DNA from: Bacilli bacterium
GTDB taxonomy: Bacteria > Bacillota_I > Bacilli_A > RF39 > UBA660
Direction: 5' to 3'
NCBI GenBank assembly: GCA_028684735.1
Contig: JAQUFI010000058.1
Span: forward strand, 1-8,563
Length of the DNA: 8,563 nucleotides
The translations under genes and the position numbers were made by a program. Every line of letters begins with the position of its first letter. Position 1 is the first letter of the stretch. Positions 1 through 6,158 of the stretch are shown here, piece by piece. The notes beneath the pieces are model-generated. The model was not told the origin of the DNA, searched no databases, and worked only from the letters and a program-made list of their open reading frames with translations.

Positions 1-826
1 TTATGGACCTAGATGGTTTACCAACATTAATATAACTACCATCAGGCCAATCACGTTTTGCTTCAACTGCTATCCCATAAGCTCTTTTAGGATACAATCT
101 TGTATAGAAAAGATTAAAGCCATCATAAATAGGGTATTGCGTTGCCATAATCAGATGCTTGGCTTTTATCACGACATCATTCTCACAAGTGATCGTTATC
201 AACTCACCTGGTTCAATTTTAATAGCTTTGGTTGAACAATATATCTTAGCTCCATTATTAAGAGCTGCTTTAGCTAAACCTTCGAGGTATCTGATAGAGT
301 GGAAGACAGCTTGGTTTTTAAAACCTAGCATTCCCATACTATTAGGGGGAAAAGTAGGATTCTCGATAAATTCAGCATCAATTCCTAATTTTAAAGCAGC
401 TTCGTGTTCTTTTTTTAGGTTACTTATTTCTTTTTCGGTCTCACCAAAAATATAAGCAGTATTGTTAACGAGGTTACAGTCAATTGACTCTTTATTTACA
501 ACGCTTCTAATAAAGTCGATTGCTTCATTTTGGGATACCGCATACTCTTTAGCCGCTTTTTCTCCATATTTTTTAATCAGATTATCGTAGATAATGTCGT
601 GCTGAATCGTTAATTTTCCAGTTGTATTTCCAGTCGTACCATCGCCAAGAGCTCCTGCTTCAATTAAAACTGGATTTCTTTTTTTTAGGGCTAAGTTATA
701 AGCACAAGTAAGACCAGTTATCCCACTACCAATAATTAAGGTATCAACTTCTAAATTCTCATTGAGTTTAGGATATTCTGTTTTATCTACAGTTTTATTC
801 CAGTAAGAGATATTAATTGGTTCCAT
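1..826 (-). CDS. FAD-dependent oxidoreductase, YhfW-like, partial (C-terminus beyond window)
   Basis: The frame is open from an ATG at 826 to the window edge, giving 275 residues with no stop. A Rossmann dinucleotide-binding segment lies at residues 27-45 with the core GSGITG (33-38), followed by an acidic residue (E56) at the end of the second strand, where FAD ribose is normally held, and a GTTGNTTGKLT stretch. This layout is typical of DadA/glycine-oxidase type flavoproteins. The N-terminus (ISYWNKT...) and the visible end near W..GSYINVGKPSRS resemble Bacillus YhfW, which carries a C-terminal Rieske [2Fe-2S] domain. Whether that domain exists here cannot be seen. The substrate is unknown; the protein is likely cytoplasmic. 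The start is supported by AGGAGGTC at about 831-838 on the minus strand, 5-6 bases before the ATG. The gene is divergent from the polysaccharide operon. Confidence 0.85.
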   Translation of the reverse strand, partial: MEPINISYWNKTVDKTEYPKLNENLEVDTLIIGSGITGLTCAYNLALKKRNPVLIEAGALGDGTTGNTTGKLTIQHDIIYDNLIKKYGEKAAKEYAVSQNEAIDFIRSVVNKESIDCNLVNNTAYIFGETEKEISNLKKEHEAALKLGIDAEFIENPTFPPNSMGMLGFKNQAVFHSIRYLEGLAKAALNNGAKIYCSTKAIKIEPGELITITCENDVVIKAKHLIMATQYPIYDGFNLFYTRLYPKRAYGIAVEAKRDWPDGSYINVGKPSRSI

Positions 827-864
827 AAAGACCTCCTAAAATTATTATGTTGTTTGGAGAGGAA

Positions 865-893
865 ATTATACTAAATTAATATTTGAGGATAAA
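865..893 (-). promoter_or_regulatory. Candidate promoter of the oxidoreductase gene
   Basis: On the minus strand a perfect TATAAT (870-865) lies 17 bases after a weak -35-like TTTATC (893-888). It would start transcription near 858, about 30 bases upstream of the ATG at 826. The -10 is convincing but the -35 is poor. The rest of the 827-988 gap has no equally good plus-strand promoter for the GH16 gene. Confidence 0.4.
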
Positions 894-988
894 GAGAACT
901 TTTAAAAGATAGTAGTGAAATAAGTAAAACCACAATCATATATTTCTATAAAGCATAAATTATATTGATGTTTTGAAAGAAGGAATAT

Positions 989-1765
989 ATGAAAAAGTTA
1001 AATATTTTAAAAATTATGATATTGATGATGATAACTTTATTTATATATATAATTATGAAAAAACCACCTGAGAAAAAATATATTATAAAGGTTACCGAAA
1101 TAAAGAAAGAAAATAACTTAGTCGAAGATTTCAATCATGATTTAAATAAAGATCATTGGAATGTGATTGAGAGAGGTAATAATTATAATAATGAACTTCA
1201 GTATTATAGTTCAAATAATGTCATGATAAATAATGGTATATTAGAATTAACAGCTAAAAAGGAATCTTTAAATAATCATAGTTATACATCAGGAATGATC
1301 ACGACTAAAGATAAGTATGAGTTTTTATATGGGAAAATTATTGTTAAAGTTAAGTCAGCATCAGGGAAGGGATTACTATCAGCTATATGGTTATTACCAG
1401 CTGATGATGCACTATATCCAGAAGTTGATATTCTAGAATCATTGGGTGAAAAACCAAATGAAATATGGACGGGCGTTCACTATATCAACGAACATTCTCA
1501 AAAAACAAGTTATTTTAATACCTATCATACTAATTCGGATTTTTCTATTTATGAAATAAATTGGGAAAAAGATGAGATTAGGTGTTATTTAGATAATAAA
1601 TTAGTATATAAAACGAATGTTGGTGTACCTGATCAAAAAATGTATTTAATTATTAATTTAGCGGTTGGAGGAAATTGGCCTAAACAACCAGACGATAGTA
1701 TTTTTCCTAGAAGTTTATTGATTGATTATATTGTTATTATTCCTGAAGTGATTGATAAGTCATGA
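989..1765 (+). CDS. Membrane-anchored glycoside hydrolase family 16 (endo-beta-glucanase-like)
   Basis: This 258-residue protein has an N-terminal hydrophobic helix (about 6-23) followed by a Lys/Pro-rich stretch, and no lipobox. That suggests an uncleaved anchor with the enzyme outside the membrane. The rest is a single GH16 domain. The signature is P-E145-V-D147-I-L-E150: E145 is the predicted nucleophile, D147 the helper and E150 the acid/base. The ExDxxE spacing is that of laminarinase-type members rather than the ExDxE of lichenases. Other hallmarks are NNELQYY (67-73), SGMITT (101-106) and NLAVGGNWP (223-231). GH16 enzymes cut beta-1,3/1,4-glucans or galactans with retention, but the substrate here cannot be read from sequence. 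An AGAAGGA site precedes the ATG. The TGA stop overlaps the next gene as ATGA, implying translational coupling and a role in trimming or releasing the polymer made by that gene. Confidence 0.9.
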   Translation: MKKLNILKIMILMMITLFIYIIMKKPPEKKYIIKVTEIKKENNLVEDFNHDLNKDHWNVIERGNNYNNELQYYSSNNVMINNGILELTAKKESLNNHSYTSGMITTKDKYEFLYGKIIVKVKSASGKGLLSAIWLLPADDALYPEVDILESLGEKPNEIWTGVHYINEHSQKTSYFNTYHTNSDFSIYEINWEKDEIRCYLDNKLVYKTNVGVPDQKMYLIINLAVGGNWPKQPDDSIFPRSLLIDYIVIIPEVIDKS

Positions 1766-3114
1766 AAATATGGTTAGAATTATTTTTATTGATGGGAATA
1801 TTATTTCCTATCTATCACATTTTAAATGTTATCTTGAACCTGAATAAAAACAAAGGTCAAGTTAAAAATACGACTAGACCTATTACTATTTTAATACCAT
1901 GTTTTAATGAAGCAAAAATGATTAAAAATACAATTGAAGGTTTAGCAAGAATTGAATATGAGAATTATGAATGTATTTTTATTAATGATGGTTCAACTGA
2001 TGATACGTTAAAAAGATTATATCGAATATTAAAGTTAAAGAAAATTAAGCGGCAACCAATTAATGATATTAAAGTAGGGAAAGTATTCCAGGTTTATCAA
2101 TCCAAACGTTTTCCTTATATGTTTGTGATCGATAAGGATAATGGTGGTAAAAGTGATGCCTTAAATGTAGGAATTAACTATGCCCTTCATGATTATGTTG
2201 TAACTTTGGATGCTGATAGTATTTTAAAAAAAGATGCCTTAGCCTTAGTTAGTGGAGCTTTTGACGATGAAGATGTGGTGGCTGCTAGTGGTGTTATTCA
2301 AATCTTACAATCCTTTAAACTAAATCAAAGAGAAGATAAAACATCTTTAAAAATAAATTACTTATTAAAACTACAAGCCCTTGAATATCTTAAATCGTGT
2401 TATTGTTATAAAGCTTCGTTAGCTAAATTAGATTCACTATTAGTTATCTCTGGTGCTTTTGGGATTTTTAAAAAAGAAATATTATTAGCGGTTAATGGTT
2501 TTACAAATGTTATTGGTGAAGATCTAGATCTTACCCTTAAAATTCAATTTTATATCCAAAATAGTCATAAAAAAATAGCTTATATTCCAGAAGCTATTTG
2601 CTATACTGAAGGACCTGAAACGTTAAAAGATTATTTTAAACAAAGAAAAAGATGGCAACAATCATTTTTAGAAAGCCTCATCAATTACCGAAAAATACTT
2701 TTTAAAACAGCTTTTACAAGGTCATTATCATTCTTTATGATTATCGATGCTTTATTTTTAGGTGTTATAAGTTCCTTTATTATTTTATTTTTCTCAGGTA
2801 TCTTAATAAATAATGTGATTAGTGGAACTTTAACTTATATCTATATTTACTTAATTATCTTTGTACTTGTTCATCTTTTATATAATATTGTAGGTATTTT
2901 AATTGGTTATTATTATGGGGTTAGATATAAAGGAATGGATATTATGAGAATAATATTTACTATTATCTTAGATATTGTAGTTTACCGAATAATTATTTTA
3001 CTCACGATTATTACGGGAACGATATCTTATTTTAGAGGAAATAAAGGATGGAATAAAGTAAAAAGAAGTGGGCGCAACTATCATGTCTTGAAAAAAGGTG
3101 GTAGTTATGGATAA
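1762..3114 (+). CDS. Processive family 2 glycosyltransferase (polysaccharide synthase)
   Basis: This 450-residue membrane protein should polymerise a nucleotide sugar and export the chain. It has one N-terminal membrane helix (about 5-25), a cytoplasmic GT2 domain (about 39-300) and about three C-terminal helices (roughly 322-348, 356-383, 396-421). All processive GT2 marks are present: NDGSTDD (D76), GGKSDALN (128-135), DAD (150-152), GED (E253, D254 at the TED base position) and QRKRW (294-298). This is the pattern of PgaC/IcaA, HasA, NodC and Bacillus YdaM. No PilZ domain follows, so direct c-di-GMP binding is not indicated. About 45 residues (82-125) separate the NDGS and GGKSDALN motifs, longer than in minimal family members and rich in Lys/Arg. 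The start ATG lies inside the upstream stop (ATGA) with only a weak ribosome site, which fits coupling. The sugar specificity is undetermined; the adjacent deacetylase suggests an N-acetylated sugar. Confidence 0.9.
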   Translation: MKIWLELFLLMGILFPIYHILNVILNLNKNKGQVKNTTRPITILIPCFNEAKMIKNTIEGLARIEYENYECIFINDGSTDDTLKRLYRILKLKKIKRQPINDIKVGKVFQVYQSKRFPYMFVIDKDNGGKSDALNVGINYALHDYVVTLDADSILKKDALALVSGAFDDEDVVAASGVIQILQSFKLNQREDKTSLKINYLLKLQALEYLKSCYCYKASLAKLDSLLVISGAFGIFKKEILLAVNGFTNVIGEDLDLTLKIQFYIQNSHKKIAYIPEAICYTEGPETLKDYFKQRKRWQQSFLESLINYRKILFKTAFTRSLSFFMIIDALFLGVISSFIILFFSGILINNVISGTLTYIYIYLIIFVLVHLLYNIVGILIGYYYGVRYKGMDIMRIIFTIILDIVVYRIIILLTIITGTISYFRGNKGWNKVKRSGRNYHVLKKGGSYG

Positions 3115-3964
3115 AAAACTTATTCAGTTTTATGTCTTTTTTATAATTATGTTGTTCCTTTTTATAATGATTTTTCCTAACCTTTTTAGTAACCTGCATA
3201 ATCATATTAATTATCTTCAGCATAAAATTATAATTGCCTTTAAATTAAACGAAGATACGGAAATAAATATTAATCGTGATTTGGGAAATGTTATCATTAT
3301 GTTCGACGATGGTTGGAAAACTCAGTATACAGTTGGGTATCGTTATATGGAGAAAAAAAATATGCGTGGTTCAATTGCGATTATTCCAAGTTTAGTTGGA
3401 GAAAAGGATTATATGGATATAGGTCATTTATATCAATTGGATAGCGATAATTGGGACTTACTTAGTCATACCTATAGTCACTATATTTTAAGTGAAATTA
3501 CTGCTGATGAGCAGTTAAAGGAAATAAACAAAGTTGATCAATGGTTTAATCAAAAAGGTTTTAATAAACCACATAAAATACTTATTTATCCTGAAGGAAA
3601 ATATAACGATGATACAATTGAAGTCCTGAAAAAGTTGAATTATGTTAGTGGAAGGGGAGTTAACGATGGATTTAATCCTCCCATTCCTCGTGATCTATAT
3701 AATATAAAAGTAAAAAACGTGTTAACATATGTACCAGTTAATGAAGTTGAAAAATGGATTGATTATGCGGTTAATAACAAACAAACTTTAATTCTACTTT
3801 TTCATAAATTAGAGGGTGAAGTTGATAAATATAATATGAAATATAATGAAAAAAACTTTTATGAAATAATCGATTATCTTGACAAAAAGAGAGAATTTTT
3901 GAATATTATAACGTATTTAGAATGGATGGAAATAAACATTGATAAGATTCAAATTAGTCAATAA
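3107..3964 (+). CDS. Membrane-anchored polysaccharide deacetylase (NodB domain)
   Basis: The 285-residue protein has one N-terminal membrane helix (about 5-27) and then a NodB-type domain of carbohydrate esterase family 4. Motif 1 is FDDG with D67 (predicted base) and D68 (metal). Motif 2 is HTYSH, with H121 and H125 as metal ligands. Motif 3 is YPEGKY (161-166), a variant of the usual RxPYG. The late motif LLFH ends with H233. All catalytic residues are therefore present. The predicted job is removal of N-acetyl groups from the exported polymer outside the membrane, as PgaB/IcaB do for poly-N-acetylglucosamine. I chose ATG 3107 over the in-frame GTG at 3098 because AAAGGTGG (3094-3101) is correctly spaced for the ATG and overlaps the GTG. 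The gene overlaps the transferase by 8 bases. Confidence 0.88.
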   Translation: MDKKLIQFYVFFIIMLFLFIMIFPNLFSNLHNHINYLQHKIIIAFKLNEDTEININRDLGNVIIMFDDGWKTQYTVGYRYMEKKNMRGSIAIIPSLVGEKDYMDIGHLYQLDSDNWDLLSHTYSHYILSEITADEQLKEINKVDQWFNQKGFNKPHKILIYPEGKYNDDTIEVLKKLNYVSGRGVNDGFNPPIPRDLYNIKVKNVLTYVPVNEVEKWIDYAVNNKQTLILLFHKLEGEVDKYNMKYNEKNFYEIIDYLDKKREFLNIITYLEWMEINIDKIQISQ

Positions 3965-3975
3965 TAGTTTTAATA

Positions 3976-4004
3976 TTGACAATTTTCTAAATATCTTTTA
4001 AACT
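3976..4004 (+). promoter_or_regulatory. Candidate promoter of the small membrane protein gene
   Basis: A perfect TTGACA (3976-3981) is followed after 17 bases by TAAACT (3999-4004), a 4/6 match to the -10 consensus. Transcription would begin near 4011, leaving a very short leader before AGGAGG (4014-4019). No terminator is visible between the deacetylase stop and this site, so read-through from the operon is also possible. Confidence 0.45.
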
Positions 4005-4024
4005 GATTATAGTAGGAGGTTGTC

Positions 4025-4441
4025 ATGAAAAAAGTTATTAATAAAACCATAATTATAATATCATTACCCATTATTACTTATTTTCTTAGCAATCACACAA
4101 TGACTGAAGCTGTTTGGGTTTTTGCTAATGAAAATTCCAGACTATTTACTAATTGGTTATTTATGTTAATCTTTTTTATAACTCTAGCATATATTAAAAT
4201 AATCAGAATTGATTATAAATATACGGTTCCCAACTTAGTTATATATTTTCTTTTAGTATATGTATTCGGTAACTATAGTAGCATAAGTCTTGTTAATAGT
4301 AGTGGTTATCTTGAAGCTAGACCTTATTGGTTAGATTGTACCCTTTTTGCTTTAATTTTATTTGGATTTCAAAGTCTTATCTTTTTAGGCGACTATTTTG
4401 TTGTCAGTTTATATCATAATTTAAAAAGGCCAAAATTTTAA
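4025..4441 (+). CDS. Small multi-spanning membrane protein, function unknown
   Basis: I do not recognise this 138-residue protein. It is mostly hydrophobic, with about four candidate membrane helices: roughly 7-22, 43-59, 67-83 and 106-127. A polar loop containing SGYLEARPYW (about 93-102) connects the last two, and the C-terminus is basic (NLKRPKF). A strong AGGAGG lies 5 bases before the ATG. It follows the deacetylase gene by 60 bases on the same strand but seems to have its own promoter, and it ends in a strong terminator. Its position suggests a possible accessory role in polymer export or anchoring, but no motif supports that; it may be independent. Confidence 0.75.
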   Translation: MKKVINKTIIIISLPIITYFLSNHTMTEAVWVFANENSRLFTNWLFMLIFFITLAYIKIIRIDYKYTVPNLVIYFLLVYVFGNYSSISLVNSSGYLEARPYWLDCTLFALILFGFQSLIFLGDYFVVSLYHNLKRPKF

Positions 4442-4471
4442 AAAGTATGCATAAATTTATGCATACTTTTT
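4440..4471. terminator. Bidirectional terminator, perfect 32-base palindrome
   Basis: Positions 4440-4471 are exactly self-complementary, centred between 4455 and 4456, with GTATGCATAAA and its mirror flanked by A and T runs. The stop codons of the two convergent genes (4439-4441 and 4473-4471) sit at its edges. The terminal T-run on either strand provides the U-tract, so it can end transcription from both sides. Confidence 0.85.
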
Positions 4472-4863
4472 TAGACATCATCACGACGTAAGAATAAATA
4501 AACGATGAAACCACCTAAAACAGTTCCCCCTAAACCATATAAAAGGTTTTCCCATAGATCATTATCGTCGTCATCATCAATAACATTGTTCTCTTGTCCA
4601 TTAGTGTCATTATTATTGTTATTATCATCAATAATATCATTGTTATTCATGTCGTCATCATTATTATCATCAATAATATCGTTGTTATCATTAATATCAT
4701 TATCATCGTCTATGATATCATTATTATCATTATTTCTGGTTCCAGTATTATTGTTATCGTCAATGATATTGTTGTTATTATCTTCAGGTTGAGCATGTAT
4801 AACGTTAGAAAACATAAAAAGAATGGTTGTTATTACTAATAGACTAACAAATAATTTTTTCAT
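4471..4863 (-). CDS. Secreted Asn/Asp-rich repeat protein with C-terminal membrane anchor
   Basis: I chose ATG 4863 (130 residues). A longer frame from TTG 4866 puts the start too close to GGAGG (minus strand, about 4872-4876), while the ATG is 7-8 bases away. A signal peptide is clear: MKKLF, a hydrophobic core, and a likely cleavage after HA at about residue 24. Residues 26-103 are almost only Asn and Asp, punctuated by IIDD at about 33, 50, 63 and 77 and VIDD at 94, spaced 13-17 residues apart. The C-terminus has a Trp, a Gly-rich membrane helix (about 105-126) and RRDD. The mature protein would be an extremely acidic, flexible wall- or membrane-anchored surface protein. Divalent cation binding is conceivable from composition alone. 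No family or enzyme domain is recognised. The gene stands alone, convergent with the operon side. Confidence 0.7.
   Translation of the reverse strand: MKKLFVSLLVITTILFMFSNVIHAQPEDNNNNIIDDNNNTGTRNNDNNDIIDDDNDINDNNDIIDDNNDDDMNNNDIIDDNNNNNDTNGQENNVIDDDDDNDLWENLLYGLGGTVLGGFIVYLFLRRDDV
4619..4688. repeat. Direct repeat inside the Asn/Asp-rich coding region
   Basis: Positions 4619-4646 and 4661-4688 are 28-base copies differing at one base, 42 bases (14 codons) apart, so expansion or contraction would keep the reading frame. More degenerate copies lie at about 4701-4730 and 4750-4780. Each encodes a version of the IIDDNN unit. Confidence 0.75.
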
Positions 4864-4936
4864 CAAAATTCCTCCTTCAAATATAGTATTAACAAAATTA
4901 TCATAAATATAATATAATAAATTAGGATAATAGATA

Positions 4937-4965
4937 TTGACATTTTTTTAAAAAAAGGTTAAAAT
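4937..4965 (+). promoter_or_regulatory. Promoter-like element upstream of the tRNA-Ile promoter
   Basis: TTGACA (4937-4942) and TAAAAT (4960-4965) are separated by exactly 17 bases, with a predicted start near 4972. It lies about 140 bases upstream of tRNA-Ile and may be the distal member of a tandem tRNA promoter pair. A 27-codon frame (4993-5076) follows it with only a weak ribosome site; I do not call that a gene. Confidence 0.5.
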
Positions 4966-5055
4966 AAAACAGATTTAAAATTTTTAGGGATTATGGCGGT
5001 AAAAAATATTATTATTTTCAAGACGACAAATTTTTTTAAAAATAGGGAAAAGGTA

Positions 5056-5084
5056 TTGCCAAACATTAAAAATTAAGATATACT
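5056..5084 (+). promoter_or_regulatory. Promoter of the tRNA-Ile/tRNA-Glu unit
   Basis: TTGCCA (5056-5061), a 17-base spacer and TATACT (5079-5084) give a near-consensus vegetative promoter starting near 5091, about 20 bases before the first tRNA. That short leader is usual for tRNA operons. Confidence 0.65.
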
Positions 5085-5109
5085 TATAAAGTCAACCCAA
5101 AAATTGAAT

Positions 5110-5186
<77 letters not shown>

Positions 5187-5196
5187 TTTTATTTTT

Positions 5197-5273
5197 GGCC
5201 CGTTGGTGAAGCGGTTCAACACACATGCCTTTCACGCATGCATTCACGAGTTCAAATCTCGTACGGGTCACCA
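5197..5273 (+). tRNA. tRNA-Glu (anticodon TTC)
   Basis: The gene is 77 bases with encoded CCA (5271-5273). The acceptor arm GGCCCGT pairs with ACGGGTC. The anticodon stem CATGC/GCATG holds the loop CTTTCAC, with anticodon TTC at 5231-5233. The T arm is ACGAG-TTCAAAT-CTCGT. It reads GAA and GAG. Confidence 0.95.
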
Positions 5274-5307
5274 TTTGAATGTTATCTCGATTATTCGAGT
5301 TGAAATT

Positions 5308-5340
5308 AAGGATCATTAAGTGATTCTTTTTATTTTTAAT
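5308..5340 (+). terminator. Terminator of the tRNA-Ile/Glu unit
   Basis: AAGGATCA pairs with TGATTCTT (8 bp, one G-U) around a short loop and runs into a T-rich tract. A smaller hairpin, CTCGA-TTAT-TCGAG, lies just upstream at about 5286-5299. Confidence 0.65.
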
Positions 5341-5350
5341 TTTTAAAAAG

Positions 5351-5359
5351 TGCTATAAT
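5351..5359 (+). promoter_or_regulatory. Extended -10 promoter of the 167-residue hypothetical gene
   Basis: TGCTATAAT is a perfect extended -10 (TGn plus TATAAT). No good -35 is present 17 bases upstream, as often seen when the TGn motif is present. The predicted start near 5366 leaves a leader of about 13 bases with the site AGAGGAG. Confidence 0.6.
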
Positions 5360-5378
5360 ATGTAATTAGAGGAGTAAT

Positions 5379-5882
5379 ATGAAAAAGGAAGTCAAGATAA
5401 GTGATTTTGATTTTAATAAGTTAAATGATGAACAATTAAAACTTGCTAAAAAAGTATCATCATATATTGTCTATGACTTGATGGATAAATATGTTGTTGA
5501 TATGATTGCTAGTAGAAAATGGCCTCAACAATGTATAAAGATTGAAGAATATATTATAGAAAAAGATTTAGCTTCAATTATAAATTTAGAAGGTACGAGA
5601 AATAAATTTATTGATTTATATCAACATGCAGTAAAAACCATTGGTCATCTTATAGATGAGGAAAAAGATGTAATTATTTCAAATAGCGATAGTAATTGTT
5701 TAACTTTTTCTAATTTTTTAAAAATTACTGAACCATTTCCTTTGATAAAAAAATATCATTGGGATGGATATAAAACCAGTCATAAAAAAATCCAAATTAT
5801 CATTAATAATAATGAATGTGATTTATTGGAAATTAATAATCTAAAAGATTTTGAAAAACCTAAAACTTTGATAAAAAAATAA
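5379..5882 (+). CDS. Hypothetical protein, 167 residues, not recognised
   Basis: I do not recognise this protein. It is hydrophilic, with no signal peptide or membrane segment, so it is probably cytoplasmic. The N-terminal half (1-95) looks mainly helical (KLNDEQLKLAKKV, KFIDLYQHAVKTI). The C-terminal half contains KYHWDGYKTSHKK (about 125-137) and a probable beta strand IQIIINN before a Lys-rich tail. No catalytic motif stands out. An AGAGGAG site 5-6 bases before the ATG, a perfect extended -10 promoter and a following terminator make it a convincing single-gene unit. It is placed between two tRNA transcription units; no integrase, att-like repeat or phage gene is visible, so there is no positive sign of mobility. 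Confidence 0.8.
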   Translation: MKKEVKISDFDFNKLNDEQLKLAKKVSSYIVYDLMDKYVVDMIASRKWPQQCIKIEEYIIEKDLASIINLEGTRNKFIDLYQHAVKTIGHLIDEEKDVIISNSDSNCLTFSNFLKITEPFPLIKKYHWDGYKTSHKKIQIIINNNECDLLEINNLKDFEKPKTLIKK

Positions 5883-5888
5883 AGTTAT

Positions 5889-5910
5889 AACCACTTAAAA
5901 GTGGTTTTTT
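5889..5910 (+). terminator. Intrinsic terminator after the hypothetical gene
   Basis: AACCACT (5889-5895) pairs with AGTGGTT (5900-5906) around TAAA and continues into a run of T. It starts 6 bases after the stop codon. Confidence 0.85.
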
Positions 5911-5911
5911 A

Positions 5912-5940
5912 TTGACTTTATTAGAAATATAAGGTAAAAT
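5912..5940 (+). promoter_or_regulatory. Promoter of tRNA-Ser
   Basis: TTGACT (5912-5917), a 17-base spacer and TAAAAT (5935-5940) give a near-consensus promoter. It starts immediately after the preceding terminator and about 22 bases before the tRNA. Confidence 0.65.
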
Positions 5941-5961
5941 TAATTTCGTAATCAGGAATTT

Positions 5962-6052
5962 GGAGTAGTACTCAAGAGGCTGAAGAGGCGCCCCTGCTAA
6001 GGGCGTAGGTCGGGTAACTGGCGCGAGGGTTCAAATCCCTCCTGCTCCGCCA
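5962..6052 (+). tRNA. tRNA-Ser (anticodon GCT)
   Basis: The gene is 91 bases with encoded CCA (6050-6052) and the long variable arm expected of a class II tRNA. The acceptor arm GGAGTAG pairs with CTGCTCC, with discriminator G. The stem CGCCC/GGGCG holds the loop CTGCTAA, with anticodon GCT at 5996-5998. It reads AGT and AGC. Confidence 0.97.
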
Positions 6053-6061
6053 TTCGAATAT

Positions 6062-6088
6062 AAACCCTTTAAGAGGGTTTTTTCTTTT
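6062..6088 (+). terminator. Terminator of tRNA-Ser
   Basis: AAACCCT (6062-6068) pairs with AGGGTTT (6074-6080) around TTAAG, followed by a T-rich tract. It lies 10 bases after the tRNA end. Confidence 0.85.
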
Positions 6089-6139
6089 GGAAATAACCAT
6101 TATTATAGATAATATAACTATCAAATAATAGGAAAAATA

Positions 6140-6148
6140 TGATATAAT
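6140..6148 (+). promoter_or_regulatory. Extended -10 promoter of the XRE membrane regulator
   Basis: TGATATAAT is a perfect extended -10 with no recognisable -35. The predicted start near 6155 is immediately upstream of the first CAACTGA repeat, leaving a leader of about 85 bases. Confidence 0.55.
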
Positions 6149-6158
6149 ATGTAAAATG

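Noticed and set aside
159..455. Plus-strand open frame of 98 residues
   Set aside because: It lies opposite the FAD oxidoreductase, which has clear motifs, and lacks a ribosome site.
946..1134. Minus-strand hydrophobic open frame of 62 residues
   Set aside because: It is the complement of the AT-rich start of the GH16 gene; its hydrophobicity comes from Lys/Asn codons read backwards.
3032..3223. Minus-strand open frame of 63 residues
   Set aside because: It is a shadow over the junction of the transferase and deacetylase genes, with no expression signals.
4570..4790. CRISPR-like array of short repeats
   Set aside because: The repeats are degenerate, in frame and encode the IIDD unit; there are no uniform repeats with unique spacers and no cas gene.
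4505..4839. Two plus-strand open frames rich in Ser/Leu or Ile/Val
   Set aside because: They are complements of the Asn/Asp triplet repeats; the minus-strand gene has the signal peptide, ribosome site and terminator.
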